41,401 nt of DNA from JANSYP01 sp038751255. Its GTDB lineage: Bacteria; Pseudomonadota; Alphaproteobacteria; Rhodobacterales; Rhodobacteraceae. A program made the position numbers and the translations under genes. The stretch spans positions 1 through 41,401 of the forward strand of contig JBCDGN010000027.1 in the NCBI GenBank assembly GCA_038751255.1. Reading direction: 5' to 3'. Under the pieces are notes generated by a model. The model made no database searches. It was not told the origin of the DNA and saw nothing but the letters and a program-made list of their open reading frames with translations. Positions 1-8,116 of this stretch are shown piece after piece (positions within the stretch are counted from its first letter, which is position 1; each line of letters begins with the position of its first letter).

Positions 1-135
1 GATCATGTTCGGTCGATTGAAGGATTGGCGACGCGTTGCAACCCGTTACGACAGATGTCCGAAGGTATTCCTATCAGCCATCGCACTCGCTGCAGCCGTC
101 ATCTTCTGGCTCTGAAACTCAATGAGTCTAGAGCC
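1..135 (+). mobile_element. 3' end of an IS5-family insertion sequence (transposase C-terminus)
   Basis: Frame 2 reads IMFGRLKDWRRVATRYDRC and continues to a TGA at 113-115. The GRLKDWRR...TRYDRC block followed by a hydrophobic AIALAAAVIFWL end is the usual C-terminus of IS5-family (IS427-like) DDE transposases. The element then seems to end in a terminal repeat, TGAGTCTAGAGCC at 123-135, followed by TA or CTAG, which fits the target preference of this group. Only the right end lies in the window, so the exact subgroup and the opposite repeat cannot be seen. Confidence 0.75.
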
Positions 136-239
136 TAGGAACGACAATCCGCCTTCCTATCTCACAAGATATATTTTACTGACTCTGTAATTCCGGCGGA
201 CAATCTGGAAACGAACAATCACCCGGGCGATCATGGGAT

Positions 240-904
240 TCACACGCCAAAGGCCATGGCAAACTCTCGATGCTGGATCTTGCCCAAGTTCCCGACGTGA
301 CCATCAATCGGGACATTGTACGGCGGGTCGGTAAAAATCATGGTGGCGGCTTCACCATCCATCAGCGCAACGATCGTGTTTTTGTCCAGCGCGTTGCCGC
401 AGATCATCCGATGGCGCCCGAGGCGCCAGATGTCTCCCGGGCGCACGCGCGCGGGTGCGTCTTCCACGACAGCCTCATCAGCCGGATCGCCGTCGTCCTC
501 CGGCGCGACAGTTGCCATGAGGGTGTCGATCTCCGGAATCAAGAACCAAGTCACGCCAATATCGAAGTCAAGGTCGTCGGACATCAACGCGCCGAGTTCC
601 GCCGCCAGCAGATCCTCGTCACAGCCCGCGTTCAGCGCCAGCTTGTTGTCTGCCAAGACATATGCCCGTTTCTCCGCCTCGGTCATATGCTCGAAGCGCA
701 AACACGGTACCTCCCGCATCCCAGCAGCTTCGCCGCCGCCACCCGGCCATACCCGGCAAGAATGGTGCCCGACTCATCGACCAGCACCGGGTTTGAGAAC
801 CCGAACTCCTTAATGCTGTCCACGATCTGGCGCAGCTGTTTCTTCGAATGGGTTCTGGCATTGCGCGCCCCGGGGTTTAAAATCGCGGATCGCGATATGT
901 TCAA
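240..904 (-). pseudogene. ParB-domain DNA methyltransferase, frameshifted and 3'-truncated
   Basis: This was a phage/plasmid-type methyltransferase with an N-terminal ParB-like domain. The first part (904 down to about 720) gives a ParB-like start with FSNPVLVDESGTILAGYGRV. It then leaves frame, because CTG GGA TGC GGG needs one more base to give LGMREVPCLRFEHMTEAEKR, which continues in the next frame to 240. That part has the ADNKLA helix and DPPYN, the catalytic motif IV of an N4/N6 amino-methyltransferase. Coding stops a few residues after FAMA, long before the rest of the catalytic domain, and nothing recognisable follows towards the IS tail. One missing base near 719-721 plus loss of the 3' half make it non-functional. 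It diverges from the XRE gene. Confidence 0.85.
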
Positions 905-968
905 TCTTCGTTACGGCCATCCTTGGCTCCTGTACTGCTCGCGGGCGGAAGCATATCACCTGCCCTTT

Positions 969-988
969 TCGTATGATTTATCTTACGA
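969..988. promoter_or_regulatory. Near-perfect 20-bp palindrome, probable operator of the XRE repressor
   Basis: TCGTATGAT-TT-ATCTTACGA is a 9-2-9 inverted repeat with one mismatched pair. It lies in the gap between the divergent methyltransferase remnant and the XRE gene. A TTGACA hexamer starts 2 bp after it (990-995), so a bound repressor would cover a -35 region. Autoregulation from such a site is typical of ImmR-like XRE repressors; here it is inferred. Confidence 0.55.
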
Positions 989-1048
989 TTTGACATCCGT
1001 CAACTTCAGGCGCATGGATGTGTCCGACATATCAGACAGGAGGTTTCC

Positions 1049-1378
1049 GTGACCATCGGGGAAAAGCTGTTCAGCCTGCGTCAGAAGAGCGGCGTGTCCT
1101 TGCAGCGGGTCGCCGACAAGGTCGGCGTGTCCAAAGCGCATGTTTGGGAATTGGAGAAGGGCCGTAGCAAGAACCCCTCTTTCGAGCTGGTACGTAAACT
1201 GGCTGCCCATTACGGTGTCAGCATTAATGTGTTGACGGGAGACGCGGCGGAACCGAACGAAGTCGACCTTCAGATTGAACGGATCCATCGGGGTTTGGAC
1301 AATCTGACCGATCGCGACAGACAGATCGTTGAGCAAATGATCAAAAACATGCAACAAACTTCATCAACCACCGACTGA
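1049..1378 (+). CDS. XRE-family helix-turn-helix repressor paired with ImmA/IrrE protease
   Basis: This 109-residue protein has a lambda-repressor-type HTH over residues 5-65 (LRQKSGVSLQRVADKVGVSK, then the recognition helix and a WELEKGRS turn). A charged C-terminal helix of about 40 residues probably serves for dimerisation or as the target of the protease. The GTG start is supported by AGGAGG at 1038-1043. The gene ends 5 bases before the ImmA/IrrE-like gene, the usual repressor/metalloprotease order in mobile elements, where damage triggers cleavage of the repressor. The partner is frameshifted, so relief of repression by proteolysis may be impaired. This protein itself looks intact. Confidence 0.85.
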   Translation: MTIGEKLFSLRQKSGVSLQRVADKVGVSKAHVWELEKGRSKNPSFELVRKLAAHYGVSINVLTGDAAEPNEVDLQIERIHRGLDNLTDRDRQIVEQMIKNMQQTSSTTD

Positions 1379-1383
1379 TATGC

Positions 1384-2243
1384 GTGCAGCTGGACCGCAT
1401 TGATCTTGCCGACATTCATCACCCTGTCCTGCTTGCGCGCACGATCAACACGCTAGTGGGCAAACGGGATGGTGTTGTCCCAGTCGTCGACACTGCAATG
1501 ATGCTGGACGTCTCGGAGGTACGGCAGGACCATTTCGACGGGTTCGAAGGTATGCTACTGACAAATACCGTTCGCAGCATCGGATGCATTCTCGCCAACA
1601 ACCCAAAAGGCCGCCGACGTACGCGGTTCACCATCGCGCATGAGTTGGGACATTTCCTGATGGAACGCCACAAGCTTTTCGCGGCGACCGGTTTCACCTG
1701 TCGTGGACAGGATATGAGGGAGACGCGCGAGGGGCGGCAACATTTGAGCCAGGAAACGCAGGCCAACCAATTTGCGATCGAGCTTCTTGCCCCTAACCAC
1801 CTCATGGAACCGCTCTATTCGAACGACCCTGACCTGCGCGACGCGCAGCGTTTGCGGGATCACCTCGATGTAAGCCTCGAAGCCTGTGTGCAACGCATGG
1901 TAGACCAGCGTGCCGAACCACTGGCCGCGATCTGGACGCATAATGGCATCGTGCGCTATTTCGCCAAGGGTTCAAGTTTTCCGTTCATCGCCCTCAGCAG
2001 CGGCGATCGAATCCCGCAAACGTCAGCCGCGCATCGCGCGATTGCCAATGGACATCCGGCTTCACGCAGTTTGCGGAGGCGGACGCCCACCCCTGGACAG
2101 GCAGGTCGACCCTCGAACTCTACGAGCAAACCAGGGTCGCCAACAAAGGCCACGCCGTCACGCTGCTCTGGGCCGAACCACCAGAAGAAGAAGACGAGGA
2201 GGACTGCGGACTCAAGGAACTTGGCATGCCGGGCTTCCGGTGA
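1384..2243 (+). pseudogene. ImmA/IrrE-family metallopeptidase, frameshifted in its C-terminal third
   Basis: The first 220 or so codons encode an ImmA/IrrE (M78-like) zinc peptidase: residues 80-95 read RRTRFTIAHELGHFLM, with the HExxH site at H86-E87 and H90. This family cleaves the XRE repressor encoded just upstream. At about 2050 one base seems to be missing (GCC AAT GGA CAT). In the shifted frame the reading continues TSGFTQFAEADAHPWTGRS to an acidic tail ending MPGFR at TGA 2241-2243, which looks like a true C-terminus. The unshifted frame instead runs to 2313 with an arginine/proline-rich sequence unlike protein of this family. The catalytic half is intact, so partial activity cannot be excluded. 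A sequencing error is possible, but the neighbours are also broken. GTG start at 1384. Confidence 0.8.
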
Positions 2244-2299
2244 CCGAACTTGCAGTGCTTCTTTTGGGCTTTGGCGCGATCCCTGTTTCCCGCGATCGC

Positions 2300-2325
2300 T
2301 TCCCTGTTCCTGAAAGAACAGGGAA
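2300..2325. repeat. Perfect 10-bp inverted repeat, TTCCCTGTTC / GAACAGGGAA
   Basis: The arms at 2300-2309 and 2316-2325 are exact complements around a 6-base loop. It lies 57 bases after the ImmA remnant's stop codon. It could act as a bidirectional terminator, but there is no T-run. The TTCCCTGT core returns about 100 bp downstream, so it may belong to a dispersed palindromic repeat family. Confidence 0.7.
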
Positions 2326-2409
2326 ATGCCCCCTAAACCTCTGTAAAACATCATATAACCAGAGCAGAAATCACCGGAATTGGCGTATCTGAGGCCAAAA
2401 CTGCGGGTT

Positions 2410-2440
2410 TTCCCTGTAAATTCCCTGTAAACAGGGAATT
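2410..2440. repeat. Direct TTCCCTGT copy plus perfect palindrome AATTCCCTGT / ACAGGGAATT
   Basis: TTCCCTGT at 2410-2417 is followed by a 22-bp palindrome (arms 2419-2428 and 2431-2440, spacer AA). Together with 2300-2325 this places several TTCCCTGT/ACAGGGAA copies within 141 bp. The 342-bp stretch 2244-2585 holds no other feature I can support. The arrangement resembles an iteron-like or site-specific recombination target at the edge of a mobile element, but its function is unknown. Confidence 0.6.
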
Positions 2441-2585
2441 TAACGCCAGACCAGATAGCCACAGACTGCGAGCACAGCCACACTCTCAGCTTGCAGATTG
2501 ATGACGCCAGTAGACTTTGTCTGAGCGTGCGGTTTCTATCCTAATATTCGAGAGTGTCGCCTCACACTTTTGTGGAGCGCCCAGC

Positions 2586-3161
2586 TTACCGAGGGCGTGA
2601 AACCCGTGATTTCAAGTTTTTCGAGGACAAGAGTTCCTGCGCCCACGCGCGGATGGCTTTCCAATCGCGATAGTCGCCTTCCCCGACCCATGTGGCGATT
2701 GACAGGAACCGCAACAAGATACGGGTTGGCAAGGGCGCTTTGGAAAAGTCCAACACACCCGCGAAGCGCCCGACGGCAACAGGGCGCAATTCAGGGACCA
2801 TATGAGTGAGTTGATTTTCGCAAGCCGCGGCTTTGCGCCCAGTTGCAGGCGTGGGCTTTGCCAGAGTGAGGCATGTGAAGAAGAACGCGACAGGCGTTTT
2901 GCCAAGCAATCGTTGGTTCGTCTTCAAAAAGGTGGCCACTTAGGGCAACCAATGATCGTAGCGAATGGCGCTGCCAATAACGACGAGATCGTAGCCATCC
3001 AACTCCGTGATCTGCGTGAGCTCTTGGACATCGACCGAGGCGCCGCCCTCATTCAACACGCCGCCGATATCTCTGGCCATTTCAGCTGTTGATCTGAGTC
3101 GGCTCGCGTGGGCCACGAGGACCCTGTTTGATTGTCCCATGGTGAGACCACTCAAAACCAA
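2586..3161 (-). pseudogene. Flavodoxin-domain protein (HemG-like) interrupted by one in-frame stop
   Basis: The 5' part (3161 to 2943) encodes a flavodoxin N-terminus: RVLVAHASRLRSTAEMARDI is the FMN phosphate loop, and GYDLVVIGSAIRYDHWLP the second conserved block. A TAA at 2940-2942 interrupts it. Without any frame change the sequence continues TFLKTNQRLLGKTPVAFFFT, then a block ending VGEGDYRDWKAIRAWAQEL, as in menaquinone-dependent protoporphyrinogen-oxidase-like flavodoxins. The homologous residue after WLP is usually Glu, so GAA to TAA is the simplest lesion. About 190 codons overall would match the family. Both halves are otherwise well preserved, so the loss looks recent. Confidence 0.8.
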
Positions 3162-3169
3162 AATTATGA

Positions 3170-3268
3170 AACGGGTCTGTGGCCCGTTGAGTGACGCTTT
3201 GGGCTTGGCCCAAGAGCCAGGGTGAGGTCTTTGCTTGGGGCGTTAGTGTTTGGCTTTGAGCGCCAAAC
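3170..3268. other. Three consecutive small stem-loops between flavodoxin remnant and AraC gene
   Basis: AACGGG/CCCGTT (3170-3175 with 3183-3188), TTGGGC/GCCCAA (3199-3204 with 3208-3213) and GTTTGGC/GCCAAAC (3248-3254 with 3262-3268) are perfect inverted repeats within 99 bp. The gap between the divergent genes would hold both promoters. No clear -10/-35 pair was recognised. These may be operators, leader structures or chance. Confidence 0.4.
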
Positions 3269-3307
3269 GGCCTGAAGCCCTGAGGAGAGCGCGTTTGCAG
3301 CCAGATT

Positions 3308-4342
3308 TTGATCCGTTATTCTTGGTCCATGGGGTGGATTTCTTCGGTCTTCGTTCACAAGGCACTTGATGCGGCCGTTCACCTCGACTGCGTTGACGCA
3401 GCGGAGCGTTTGAACTTGTTCCGATCCGTCGGTTTGCAGGCTTCCGCACCCATCAATCCCGCTGCAATGATTTCCGACAGCGATTTTTTCGCCCTTCTGG
3501 AACGACTTGACCACATCAGCGAGCGAGGAAGATCCGTGCCAATTCTCATGGGCGCCGCGATGCGATGCGACGACTACGGGGCCTTTGGTTTGGCATTCAA
3601 GTCCGCGCCGAATTTGCTCGGCTCCTATGCCCGGGTGGAACGATTTGGCAAAGTTGTCACATCCATCGCCAATTTCCGGGTGGAGCCGTCTGAAAAGTCG
3701 ATACTCATGAAGGTGATCCCGGGGCGAGAGCGAAGGCTTGGCCTGACCATGACCAATGAGTTGGCTATCGCCGCTGCTTTGGCCCTAAGCAGAGAGGTCA
3801 GCAGGGATCCTTTCGCCCCGATAGCCATTCGTCTGATGGCTGAAAAGCCTTCAGACGACAGCGCGTATAACGAACACTTCCAATGCCCAATTCGCTATGA
3901 CGCTGACTGTGATGCGCTCGAAGTAGCGACGCAGATCGCCAGGCTACCAAACAAGTTATCAGACGCTGGCATGGCAACGTTTTTCGAAGCTCATCTCAAT
4001 CACGCTCTCAATCAGGTCGATGACAGTTCGGCGCTTGAGCGTCGCGTCCTTGACCGCATCGGAGACGCGTTGAGCGAAGGCGTTCCGACCCTCGCCGATG
4101 TTGCAGGCGGTTTGGGGATGAGCAGTCGGACCCTGCAACGACGCCTGTCGGGGGCGGGTTTGGCCTACCAAGACCTGGTCGCTGACGCGCGCAAGGCGCT
4201 GTCTGAACAGCTTTTGAAACGAACGGATTATGCTCTTGCCGAGATCGCATTCCTGACAGGGTTCTCGGACCAAAGCACCTTCACACGGGCTTTTAAGCGC
4301 TGGCATGGCCAAACGCCTGCAAGCTACCGACGCGGCGACTAA
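3308..4342 (+). CDS. AraC-family transcriptional regulator (arabinose-binding-like N-terminal domain)
   Basis: This 344-residue protein has an N-terminal ligand/oligomerisation domain of the type found in OruR/ArgR-like AraC proteins (about residues 20-210) and a C-terminal double HTH (about 245-342). The first HTH reads PTLADVAGGLGMSSRTLQRR and the second carries the family signature IAFLTGFSDQSTFTRAFKRW followed by TPASYR. The TTG start at 3308 gives the longest form; an ATG at 3329 in the same frame (MGWISS) is equally possible, and neither has a strong ribosome-binding site. It lies 123 bp upstream of the NmrA-like and DUF4345 genes in the same direction, so it probably controls them. The inducer is unknown. 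Confidence 0.9.
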   Translation: MIRYSWSMGWISSVFVHKALDAAVHLDCVDAAERLNLFRSVGLQASAPINPAAMISDSDFFALLERLDHISERGRSVPILMGAAMRCDDYGAFGLAFKSAPNLLGSYARVERFGKVVTSIANFRVEPSEKSILMKVIPGRERRLGLTMTNELAIAAALALSREVSRDPFAPIAIRLMAEKPSDDSAYNEHFQCPIRYDADCDALEVATQIARLPNKLSDAGMATFFEAHLNHALNQVDDSSALERRVLDRIGDALSEGVPTLADVAGGLGMSSRTLQRRLSGAGLAYQDLVADARKALSEQLLKRTDYALAEIAFLTGFSDQSTFTRAFKRWHGQTPASYRRGD

Positions 4343-4465
4343 GCCAATCTTTGATCTATTCATTTGGTTGGCGCATTGGGCTCAAACACTGGCGTCTTGG
4401 GCAAATACTCCGAACCAGGACAGCACGTAACCCTTGGACATCTCATCAACCAAGGGAGACGAAAA

Positions 4466-5293
4466 ATGAAGGACAAACCTATTTTGGTGACGGGCGCGAC
4501 CGGCAAGACCGGGTCGCGGGTCCTGTCTCGGCTGAGGGCGGCGGGGTTTGAGGCCCGGTCTGGATCGCGTAAGGCCGCAAACCCCTTTGACTGGAACGAT
4601 GCTGCAACGTGGGAAAGGGCTCTCAAAGGTGTTGGCGCTGTCTATGTGAACTATCATCCCGATTATGCCTTTCCAGGCGCGATCAAGAACCTGACCCACT
4701 TCACGCACGTCGCTGGATCTTGCGGTGTCGGGCGGGTGGTCATGCTGACAGAGCGCGGAGAACCCAACGCGCAACGTGGTGAGGAGATCGTGGCCGCATA
4801 CGGCCTCGACTACACCATTGTCAGATCGGCATGGTTTGCTCAGAACTTCTCGGAGGGGTCGTTGTGGCAGCCTGTAATGGGCGGCGTGCTGCCGATGCCC
4901 GGAGGAGATATTGAAGAGCCCATCATCGATATCGACGATCTGACCGACGTTATCGTTGCTGCCCTCACGGGCTCGGGTCACGCGAGCCAAGTTTATGACT
5001 GCACAGGCCCACGCCTTTTGGGTTTTGCCGAGGTCTCCGACATCCTCTCGGGCGCAATGGGACGGCGAGTCGACTACCTTCCGATCTCTTTTGAGGACTT
5101 CCATACGGAGCTTGAGACCACAAGCGGTCCGCTCTTTGCCGATATCGTGACAGCCATCGCGCGCGACACATTCGACGGACGCAACGCAAAACTCGGCGAT
5201 GGCATAATGCGTGCCATCGGGCGCCAGCCTCGAGATTTCACCGAATTCACCAAAGCTGCGGCTCGGGCGCGCAAATGGTCCGTCGCCGCGTAA
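4466..5293 (+). CDS. NmrA-like NAD(P)-binding atypical SDR
   Basis: The 275-residue product starts with a Rossmann fold: ILVTGATGKTGSRV (residues 6-19) matches the TGxxGxxG dinucleotide loop of atypical SDR/NmrA-like proteins. It then has DYTIVRSAWFAQNFSEG, the usual conserved block of the quinone-oxidoreductase/NmrA branch. The YxxxK catalytic pair of classical SDRs is not evident, so it may bind NAD(P)H as a redox sensor or reduce an unknown substrate. Start chosen at ATG 4466 because AAGGGAGA lies just upstream; the open frame reaches back to 4364 without coding character. DUF4345 follows after 27 bp, so the two are likely co-transcribed behind the AraC regulator. Confidence 0.88.
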   Translation: MKDKPILVTGATGKTGSRVLSRLRAAGFEARSGSRKAANPFDWNDAATWERALKGVGAVYVNYHPDYAFPGAIKNLTHFTHVAGSCGVGRVVMLTERGEPNAQRGEEIVAAYGLDYTIVRSAWFAQNFSEGSLWQPVMGGVLPMPGGDIEEPIIDIDDLTDVIVAALTGSGHASQVYDCTGPRLLGFAEVSDILSGAMGRRVDYLPISFEDFHTELETTSGPLFADIVTAIARDTFDGRNAKLGDGIMRAIGRQPRDFTEFTKAAARARKWSVAA

Positions 5294-5320
5294 TCACCCC
5301 CAATTCGAAGGAATAACCTC

Positions 5321-5737
5321 ATGCAACTCTCACGTTTTCAGAAAATTACGCTTGCCATCAGCGGTGTCACCGCGATCGCAATCGGCTCGTTTATCCTGCT
5401 TGCCCCGCACGCATTCTACGCCAGCTATGGGATAACGCTCGGGCAGGACCCAAATCTGCTCAGCGAACTGCGTGCTCCAGGCGCAGGGCTCGCCGCACTC
5501 GGTGCGATCATGTTGGCGGGCTTGGTTCGAACACCCATGAGGCCTATCGCGCTGATCGTTGCGCTTACGGTCTATCTGGCGTTTCCGGCCGGGCGGTTGG
5601 TGAGCCTTGCGCTGGACGGCATACCCTCGGGGAGCATCGTGGGAGCGCTGGTGATTGAGATATTTATTGCTTGCCTCTTGCTCATTGCTTTCCGGCGCTG
5701 GGCTGGTGAAGCTCCAAGCGCGCCATTTGCGGCCTAG
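5321..5737 (+). CDS. DUF4345 family small membrane protein
   Basis: The 138-residue product is almost entirely hydrophobic, with four predicted transmembrane segments at about residues 9-27, 50-68, 73-92 and 103-124. The spacing FYASYGITL...LLSELRAPGAGLAALG after helix 1 is the mark of DUF4345 proteins, a family without a known biochemical role that is often found next to AraC regulators and NmrA-like oxidoreductases. The start is supported by GAAGGAATAACCTC upstream. It follows the NAD(P)-binding gene closely, so it could be the membrane partner of the same response. Confidence 0.85.
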   Translation: MQLSRFQKITLAISGVTAIAIGSFILLAPHAFYASYGITLGQDPNLLSELRAPGAGLAALGAIMLAGLVRTPMRPIALIVALTVYLAFPAGRLVSLALDGIPSGSIVGALVIEIFIACLLLIAFRRWAGEAPSAPFAA

Positions 5738-5820
5738 TCGGGCAGTGAGGGCGCAAGACGTCAAAATGCGGCGCTACATGCGTGGCGTCGCAGTCCGACC
5801 AAAAGATGGAGTTCTGTCCG

Positions 5821-6324
5821 ATGCCACACCCAACACTTCATTTGCTGTGCGGAAAAATCGCGTCTGGGAAATCCACGCTGGCTGCAAAACTCGCGGATGC
5901 CGAAGGGACAGTTCTGATCGCTGAGGACACCTGGCTCGCCACGCTCTATCCAAATGAAATGGCGACCCCTCAGGACTATCTGCGCTGCGCCGCGCAGCTT
6001 AAAGAAGCCATGGGCCCACACATTGCATTGCTGTTAAAGAACGGCGTCTCGGTTGTCTTGGACTTTCAAGCCAACACGGTAGAGAGCCGTGGTTGGATGC
6101 GCGGCATCATCGATCAGACTCGCACGGAGCATCAGTTGCACGTCCTCACACCGCCCGATGAACTGTGCCTAGAGCGCTTACGTGAACGCAACGCCAAAGG
6201 CATTCATCCCTTCACCGTTTCTGAAGAGCAATTCCACCGGTTCGCGCGGCACTTCAGTCCTCCGACACCGGAAGAAGGTTTTAACCTAGTCTCTCACAAC
6301 GACCCAACGCGCGACGGTCTTTGA
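5821..6324 (+). CDS. Small P-loop kinase-like ATPase (AAA family)
   Basis: This 167-residue protein has a Walker A loop near its start (GKIASGKST, residues 11-19), then AEDTW (about residues 40-44), which fits the acceptor/DXD region of the zeta-toxin/chloramphenicol-phosphotransferase-like kinases. VVLDFQANTV forms the Walker B-like strand and CLERLRERN the LID region with arginines. Such proteins phosphorylate small molecules or nucleotides; the substrate cannot be told. ATG 5821 puts the P-loop 10 residues in, as in relatives; ATG 5806 and GTG 5782 are alternatives in frame. It stands alone, with a likely terminator 62 bp downstream. Confidence 0.8.
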   Translation: MPHPTLHLLCGKIASGKSTLAAKLADAEGTVLIAEDTWLATLYPNEMATPQDYLRCAAQLKEAMGPHIALLLKNGVSVVLDFQANTVESRGWMRGIIDQTRTEHQLHVLTPPDELCLERLRERNAKGIHPFTVSEEQFHRFARHFSPPTPEEGFNLVSHNDPTRDGL

Positions 6325-6385
6325 AGGCATCAATGTAGGCTTTTCTGCACCTGAGCATGAATTTAGATAGGTGTTTTCCAGTTTT

Positions 6386-6413
6386 CGATAGGCCAAGTGT
6401 CAATGGTCTATCG
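6386..6413 (+). terminator. Probable terminator stem-loop after the P-loop kinase gene
   Basis: CGATAGGCC (6386-6394) pairs with GGTCTATCG (6405-6413) with a single G-U pair around a 10-base loop, and is followed by GGCCTTTAT. The T-run is short, so termination may be weak or factor-dependent. Confidence 0.5.
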
Positions 6414-6511
6414 GGCCTTTATGCCATTTCATCTTGCCAGACCCAAGAACACCACCGCGACGCTTCGTCTGGATCGCTCGAAACAGGGAAGAGCGTTCTA
6501 TCTCTCGCGGT

Positions 6512-7360
6512 ATGCAGCACCCTGAACCAACACCCTTTGACCGATTGCTTAACCTGGCTTTGGGCGCACTGAGGCCCCCTCCTGGGCGTGCGCGGATCGC
6601 TGTCGCGTTTGCCTATGGTCTCTTCTGCCACAGCGTTTTTGCTCTGGCAGTGGCCGCGATGATCGTGGCGATGTTTTTCGGAATGAGCGAAAGCCTAGGC
6701 CAGGTACCAGCACCGTGGTCCTATGTTGCGAACCTTTTCTTGGTGCTCCAGTTTCCATTGCTGCACTCGTTTTTGCTAAGCAAAAAAGGCAGCAAGCTGC
6801 TCCTCAAGATCGCGCCCAAGCGCTATGCAAAGACGCTGGGCACCACAAACTTCGCGATCATTGCCTCGCTTCAATTGCTTCTTTTGTTCGTTCTCTGGAC
6901 ACCAACTGGTATTGTATTGTGGCGCGCAGAAGGTGCAGTGTTTGTTCTTATCTGCGCGCTCTATGCGTTTTCTTGGCTCTTGCTCATCAAGGCAAGCTAC
7001 GATGCGGGCGCAGAGGTTCAGTCTGGTGCGCTCGGGTGGATGTCGTTGGCACAAGGCAAGACACCCGTTTTTCCAGACATGCCGACACTGGGATTGTTCC
7101 GTCTCATTCGGCAACCGATTTATGTTTCCTTCGCGCTCACGCTTTGGACAGTCCCGGTTTGGACCCCGGATCAATTGGTGCTGGCTGCAACGCTAACCGC
7201 CTATTGTCTCTTCGCACCGATCTTGAAAGAGCGTCGATTTGAAAAGCGGTATGGAGCGCGATTTCAAGCTTACAAAGCACGCGTTCCTTACGCTGTGCCT
7301 GTCTTGAAATCTCCCGGCTTCTACAGAGCCCGAACGGTCAACAAATCCGGTGATGTTTGA
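6512..7360 (+). CDS. Membrane methyltransferase, isoprenylcysteine carboxyl methyltransferase (ICMT/PEMT)-like
   Basis: The 282-residue product has about six membrane helices and ends with the cofactor-binding signature of the ICMT/PEMT fold: FRLIRQPIYVSFALTLW followed by LKERRFEKRYGARFQAYK and a VPY stop. These residues bind S-adenosylmethionine in this family, which includes the methanethiol methyltransferase MddA and many untyped members in marine alphaproteobacteria. A dimethyl-sulfide-related role is possible but cannot be read from sequence. ATG 6512 was chosen because homologous sequence starts close to it; the frame is open back to 6434. It has no obvious operon partner. Confidence 0.8.
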   Translation: MQHPEPTPFDRLLNLALGALRPPPGRARIAVAFAYGLFCHSVFALAVAAMIVAMFFGMSESLGQVPAPWSYVANLFLVLQFPLLHSFLLSKKGSKLLLKIAPKRYAKTLGTTNFAIIASLQLLLLFVLWTPTGIVLWRAEGAVFVLICALYAFSWLLLIKASYDAGAEVQSGALGWMSLAQGKTPVFPDMPTLGLFRLIRQPIYVSFALTLWTVPVWTPDQLVLAATLTAYCLFAPILKERRFEKRYGARFQAYKARVPYAVPVLKSPGFYRARTVNKSGDV

Positions 7361-7458
7361 AGAAGAGCGCAGGCCGCATGCGATTGGTTTTCGATAGCGC
7401 TCTGCAGTTTTGGAAGGGTAGAAATTTCGGCGCTTGGCACTTTCACCTTCTGTAGCGC

Positions 7459-8112
7459 TCAAAGAACTATTGGAAGAGTTATTACGCGATATTCCAACTG
7501 CAAAGATCTGTCTCTCACTGGGTCGAAAAGGCTCATCCGATAGATCGTTGCCGGTCGTACGCCGCCAATGGCACCAAGCGTCCCGCAAAGCATGGCACCG
7601 CTGGGCCCCAGATCACAGAGATTCGCCAATTTCTGAAGCGGTGTAATGCTGGCCAGTGTCCCTTCTTGATACAGGACCCACGCACCGCTTTCCGCTATTT
7701 CGCAGCGCAGGGTCATCTGATCCAGATGCGGCGCGACCTCGTCGAAACGCCAAAGTTCTTGCGCAACCGGTTTTGGGCAGGCCTGTTTGGACGCTGCGAC
7801 AGAGACCACCTCAAGCTCTCGATCTGTATGGTCAGAGCCGAGACCCAGCCATAGCACGCCGTCTGAGTTGATCAAAAGCGGTTCGATTTCGCCCGACGTA
7901 GATGGCCCCAGAACCTCGATCTCTGCGGACTGGGCCAGAAGCGACCGAGAGACCCGGTAAAACAGCGGAATCTGGCTGGGCGCTGCAACGCCGAGCGCGG
8001 AAAGCTCGTCAATGTGATGCTGCACCGCGCTTAGATCGCGCCCGGTCCACCCGGCGACAATCAAGGTCTCAATATCAAGCGCAATCTTGGCACCCTCGGC
8101 GATGAACAGCAT
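7459..8112 (-). CDS. DUF2848 family protein
   Basis: This 217-residue protein begins MLFIAEG and carries the family's most conserved stretch, LGLGSDHTDRELE, then ASKQACPKPVAQELW. The His and acidic residues of SDHTDRxxE are good metal-ligand candidates, reminiscent of fumarylacetoacetase-fold hydrolases, though the reaction is not established. It starts 4 bases after the stop of the TRAP large permease gene and so is the last gene of the LysR/DUF1445/TRAP operon. It presumably acts on the imported compound or its product. The frame extends to 8166, but that part overlaps the permease gene and lacks a suitable start context. Confidence 0.85.
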   Translation of the reverse strand: MLFIAEGAKIALDIETLIVAGWTGRDLSAVQHHIDELSALGVAAPSQIPLFYRVSRSLLAQSAEIEVLGPSTSGEIEPLLINSDGVLWLGLGSDHTDRELEVVSVAASKQACPKPVAQELWRFDEVAPHLDQMTLRCEIAESGAWVLYQEGTLASITPLQKLANLCDLGPSGAMLCGTLGAIGGVRPATIYRMSLFDPVRDRSLQLEYRVITLPIVL

Positions 8113-8116
8113 CAGC

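Noticed and set aside
270..1052. Long plus-strand open frame
   Set aside because: It runs antisense to the ParB-methyltransferase remnant, whose motifs (DPPYN, ADNKLA) are clear; the plus-strand product has no recognisable domain.
4364..4465. N-terminal extension of the NmrA-like protein
   Set aside because: The Rossmann motif must be near the N-terminus, and a good ribosome-binding site precedes ATG 4466.
7393..7460. Repeated TAGCGCTC octamer after the methyltransferase-like gene
   Set aside because: Two copies about 60 bp apart without further structure; expected now and then in GC-rich DNA.
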